Of a DNA stretch of 6,907 bases, positions 6,552 to 6,907 are shown piece by piece; position 1 is the stretch's first letter; every line of letters begins with the position of its first letter. The notes beneath the pieces were generated by a model. That model had not been told where the DNA came from and did no database searches. It saw only the letters and a program-made list of their open reading frames with translations. The DNA comes from Desulfobacteraceae bacterium. GTDB lineage: Bacteria > Desulfobacterota > Desulfobacteria > Desulfobacterales > Desulfosalsimonadaceae. The stretch lies in the NCBI GenBank assembly GCA_021162325.1, contig JAGGYV010000330.1:1-6907 (forward strand). Reading direction: 5' to 3'. The position numbers were made by a program, and so were the translations under genes.

Positions 6552-6701
6552 TGTTCATAACACTAATAACTTTTTAAGTGATTAATTATAAAAAAAATAT
6601 ATATAAAAAATGGTGATTAAAAGGTATTGCATAGTGAGTCTAAAACTGTTGACTTATGAACGGTGTTTTTAAAATTGTCTAAAACTATTCGGTTATCAAC
6701 A
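6552..6701. other. AT-rich region upstream of dnaN with DnaA-box-like sites (possible origin or autoregulatory region)
   Basis: Three 9-mers resemble the DnaA box TTATNCACA: TTATGAACA on the minus strand (6552-6560), TTATGAACG (6654-6662) and TTATCAACA (6693-6701) on the plus strand. The last differs from TTATCCACA at one base and all share the form TTATSAACR. Between the first and second lies a very AT-rich tract (about 6571-6610) that could serve as an unwinding element. Position upstream of dnaN fits an oriC or a DnaA-regulated dnaN promoter. On the minus strand, TAGACA (6674-6679) followed after 17 bases by CATAAG is one possible dnaN promoter. No perfect DnaA box is present, so this remains a hypothesis. 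Confidence 0.35.
6638..6700 (+). repeat. Two 24-bp direct repeats with 39-bp period (iteron-like)
   Basis: GTCTAAAACT at 6638-6647 recurs at 6677-6686, and the similarity extends to 24 bases (6638-6661 and 6677-6700; 19 of 24 identical). Each copy ends in a DnaA-box-like TTATSAAC at the same offset. Regular spacing of a site-containing repeat suggests a protein-binding array, or local duplication. Confidence 0.6.
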
Positions 6702-6737
6702 AAATATCAATACAAAAATGTTTACAAAAAAACGCGT

Positions 6738-6839
6738 AAATACCCCCAGTGTTTATTGAAATGAAAGTGAATTTAAAAAAACCCCGATGGCCACTTTAAA
6801 ATCCCCCACCTGTGGCCGGGTCAAAATCCCCCAGCGACA
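6738..6839. mobile_element. IS21-family-like terminus with repeated GGCC...AAAATCCCCC units (probable remnant)
   Basis: Two units, 6789-6808 and 6814-6833, each begin GGCC and end AAAATCCCCCA, 25 bases apart and identical at 16 of 20 positions. Degenerate relatives lie at 6772-6785 (TTTAAAAAAACCCC) and 6738-6749 (AAATACCCCCAG). Multiple direct repeats followed by a ...GACA end (6836-6839) are typical of IS21-family termini, where they bind the IstA transposase. Read this way, the outer end is at 6839 and the element body should lie to the left. No istA or istB is there, so this looks like a solo end left after deletion. The family assignment is from recall of the pattern, not a search. Confidence 0.5.
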
Positions 6840-6850
6840 GAACTGTAAAT

Positions 6851-6907
6851 TTAATTTAATCTTTGCAAATCGACAACCTTTTTCTCTTTTTCATCCCTTT
6901 TTTTCAT
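6851..6907 (-). CDS. Possible 3' end of a minus-strand ORF truncated by the window edge
   Basis: On the minus strand a frame is open from the window edge to TAA at 6851-6853. It gives 18 residues, very rich in lysine and glutamate and ending 'VVDLQRLN'. The first codon in the window is ATG, but it may be internal. No family is recognisable from so short a tail, and it does not look like the end of DnaA. It may equally be non-coding. Confidence 0.2.
   Translation of the reverse strand: MKKRDEKEKKVVDLQRLN

Noticed and set aside
6638..6839. Direct repeats upstream of dnaN as a CRISPR array
   Set aside because: Only two copies in one set and a few degenerate units in the other, with non-identical repeats and unequal spacing; no cas genes.

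Overview
The window holds a replication-gene segment (dnaN then gyrB, both on the minus strand) next to a catabolic segment on the plus strand. An intact IS630/Tc1-mariner-type insertion sequence and several palindromic repeats separate the two. Clearly AT-rich replication genes, a beta-keto acid cleavage enzyme, and the repeat and IS types suggest an anaerobic bacterium, perhaps a Desulfobacterales-like Desulfobacterota. That assignment is inference; no rRNA or other decisive marker is present.

Layout from left to right. 1-171: C-terminal end of a cyclase-family (kynurenine formamidase-like) metal hydrolase. 178-235: a palindromic repeat of the CCACAGAGGACACAGAG type. 275-1198: a complete BKACE/DUF849 beta-keto acid cleavage enzyme, probably co-transcribed with the cyclase. 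1199-1333: short AT-rich spacer with nothing convincing. 1334-2712: an IS630-Tc1-mariner element with one intact 415-aa transposase (1363-2610, minus), imperfect terminal inverted repeats and TA at both ends. 2713-2827: a ~115-bp imperfect palindrome that looks like a TA-flanked MITE and ends 4 bases past the gyrB stop. 2832-5270: gyrB. 5383-6501: dnaN. 6502-6907: about 400 bases without a recognisable complete gene. It holds an AT-rich tract, DnaA-box-like sites, a pair of direct repeats, an IS21-like terminus, and perhaps the last codons of a minus-strand ORF cut by the window edge.

GyrB (with a GyrA not in the window) supercoils DNA and DnaN is the polymerase III sliding clamp. Both are core replication functions usually encoded near oriC. 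The common order dnaA-dnaN-recF-gyrB is altered here: recF is absent between dnaN and gyrB, and no dnaA is seen within 400 bases upstream of dnaN. The cyclase and BKACE probably act in one degradation pathway of unknown substrate.

The most notable item is the transposase. Its catalytic residues are D181, D272 and E355, with exactly 82 residues between the last two. That spacing matches the DD82E ('Sailor') group of IS630-Tc1-mariner, known from both bacteria and eukaryotes. No wholly new defence or metabolic system is evident.
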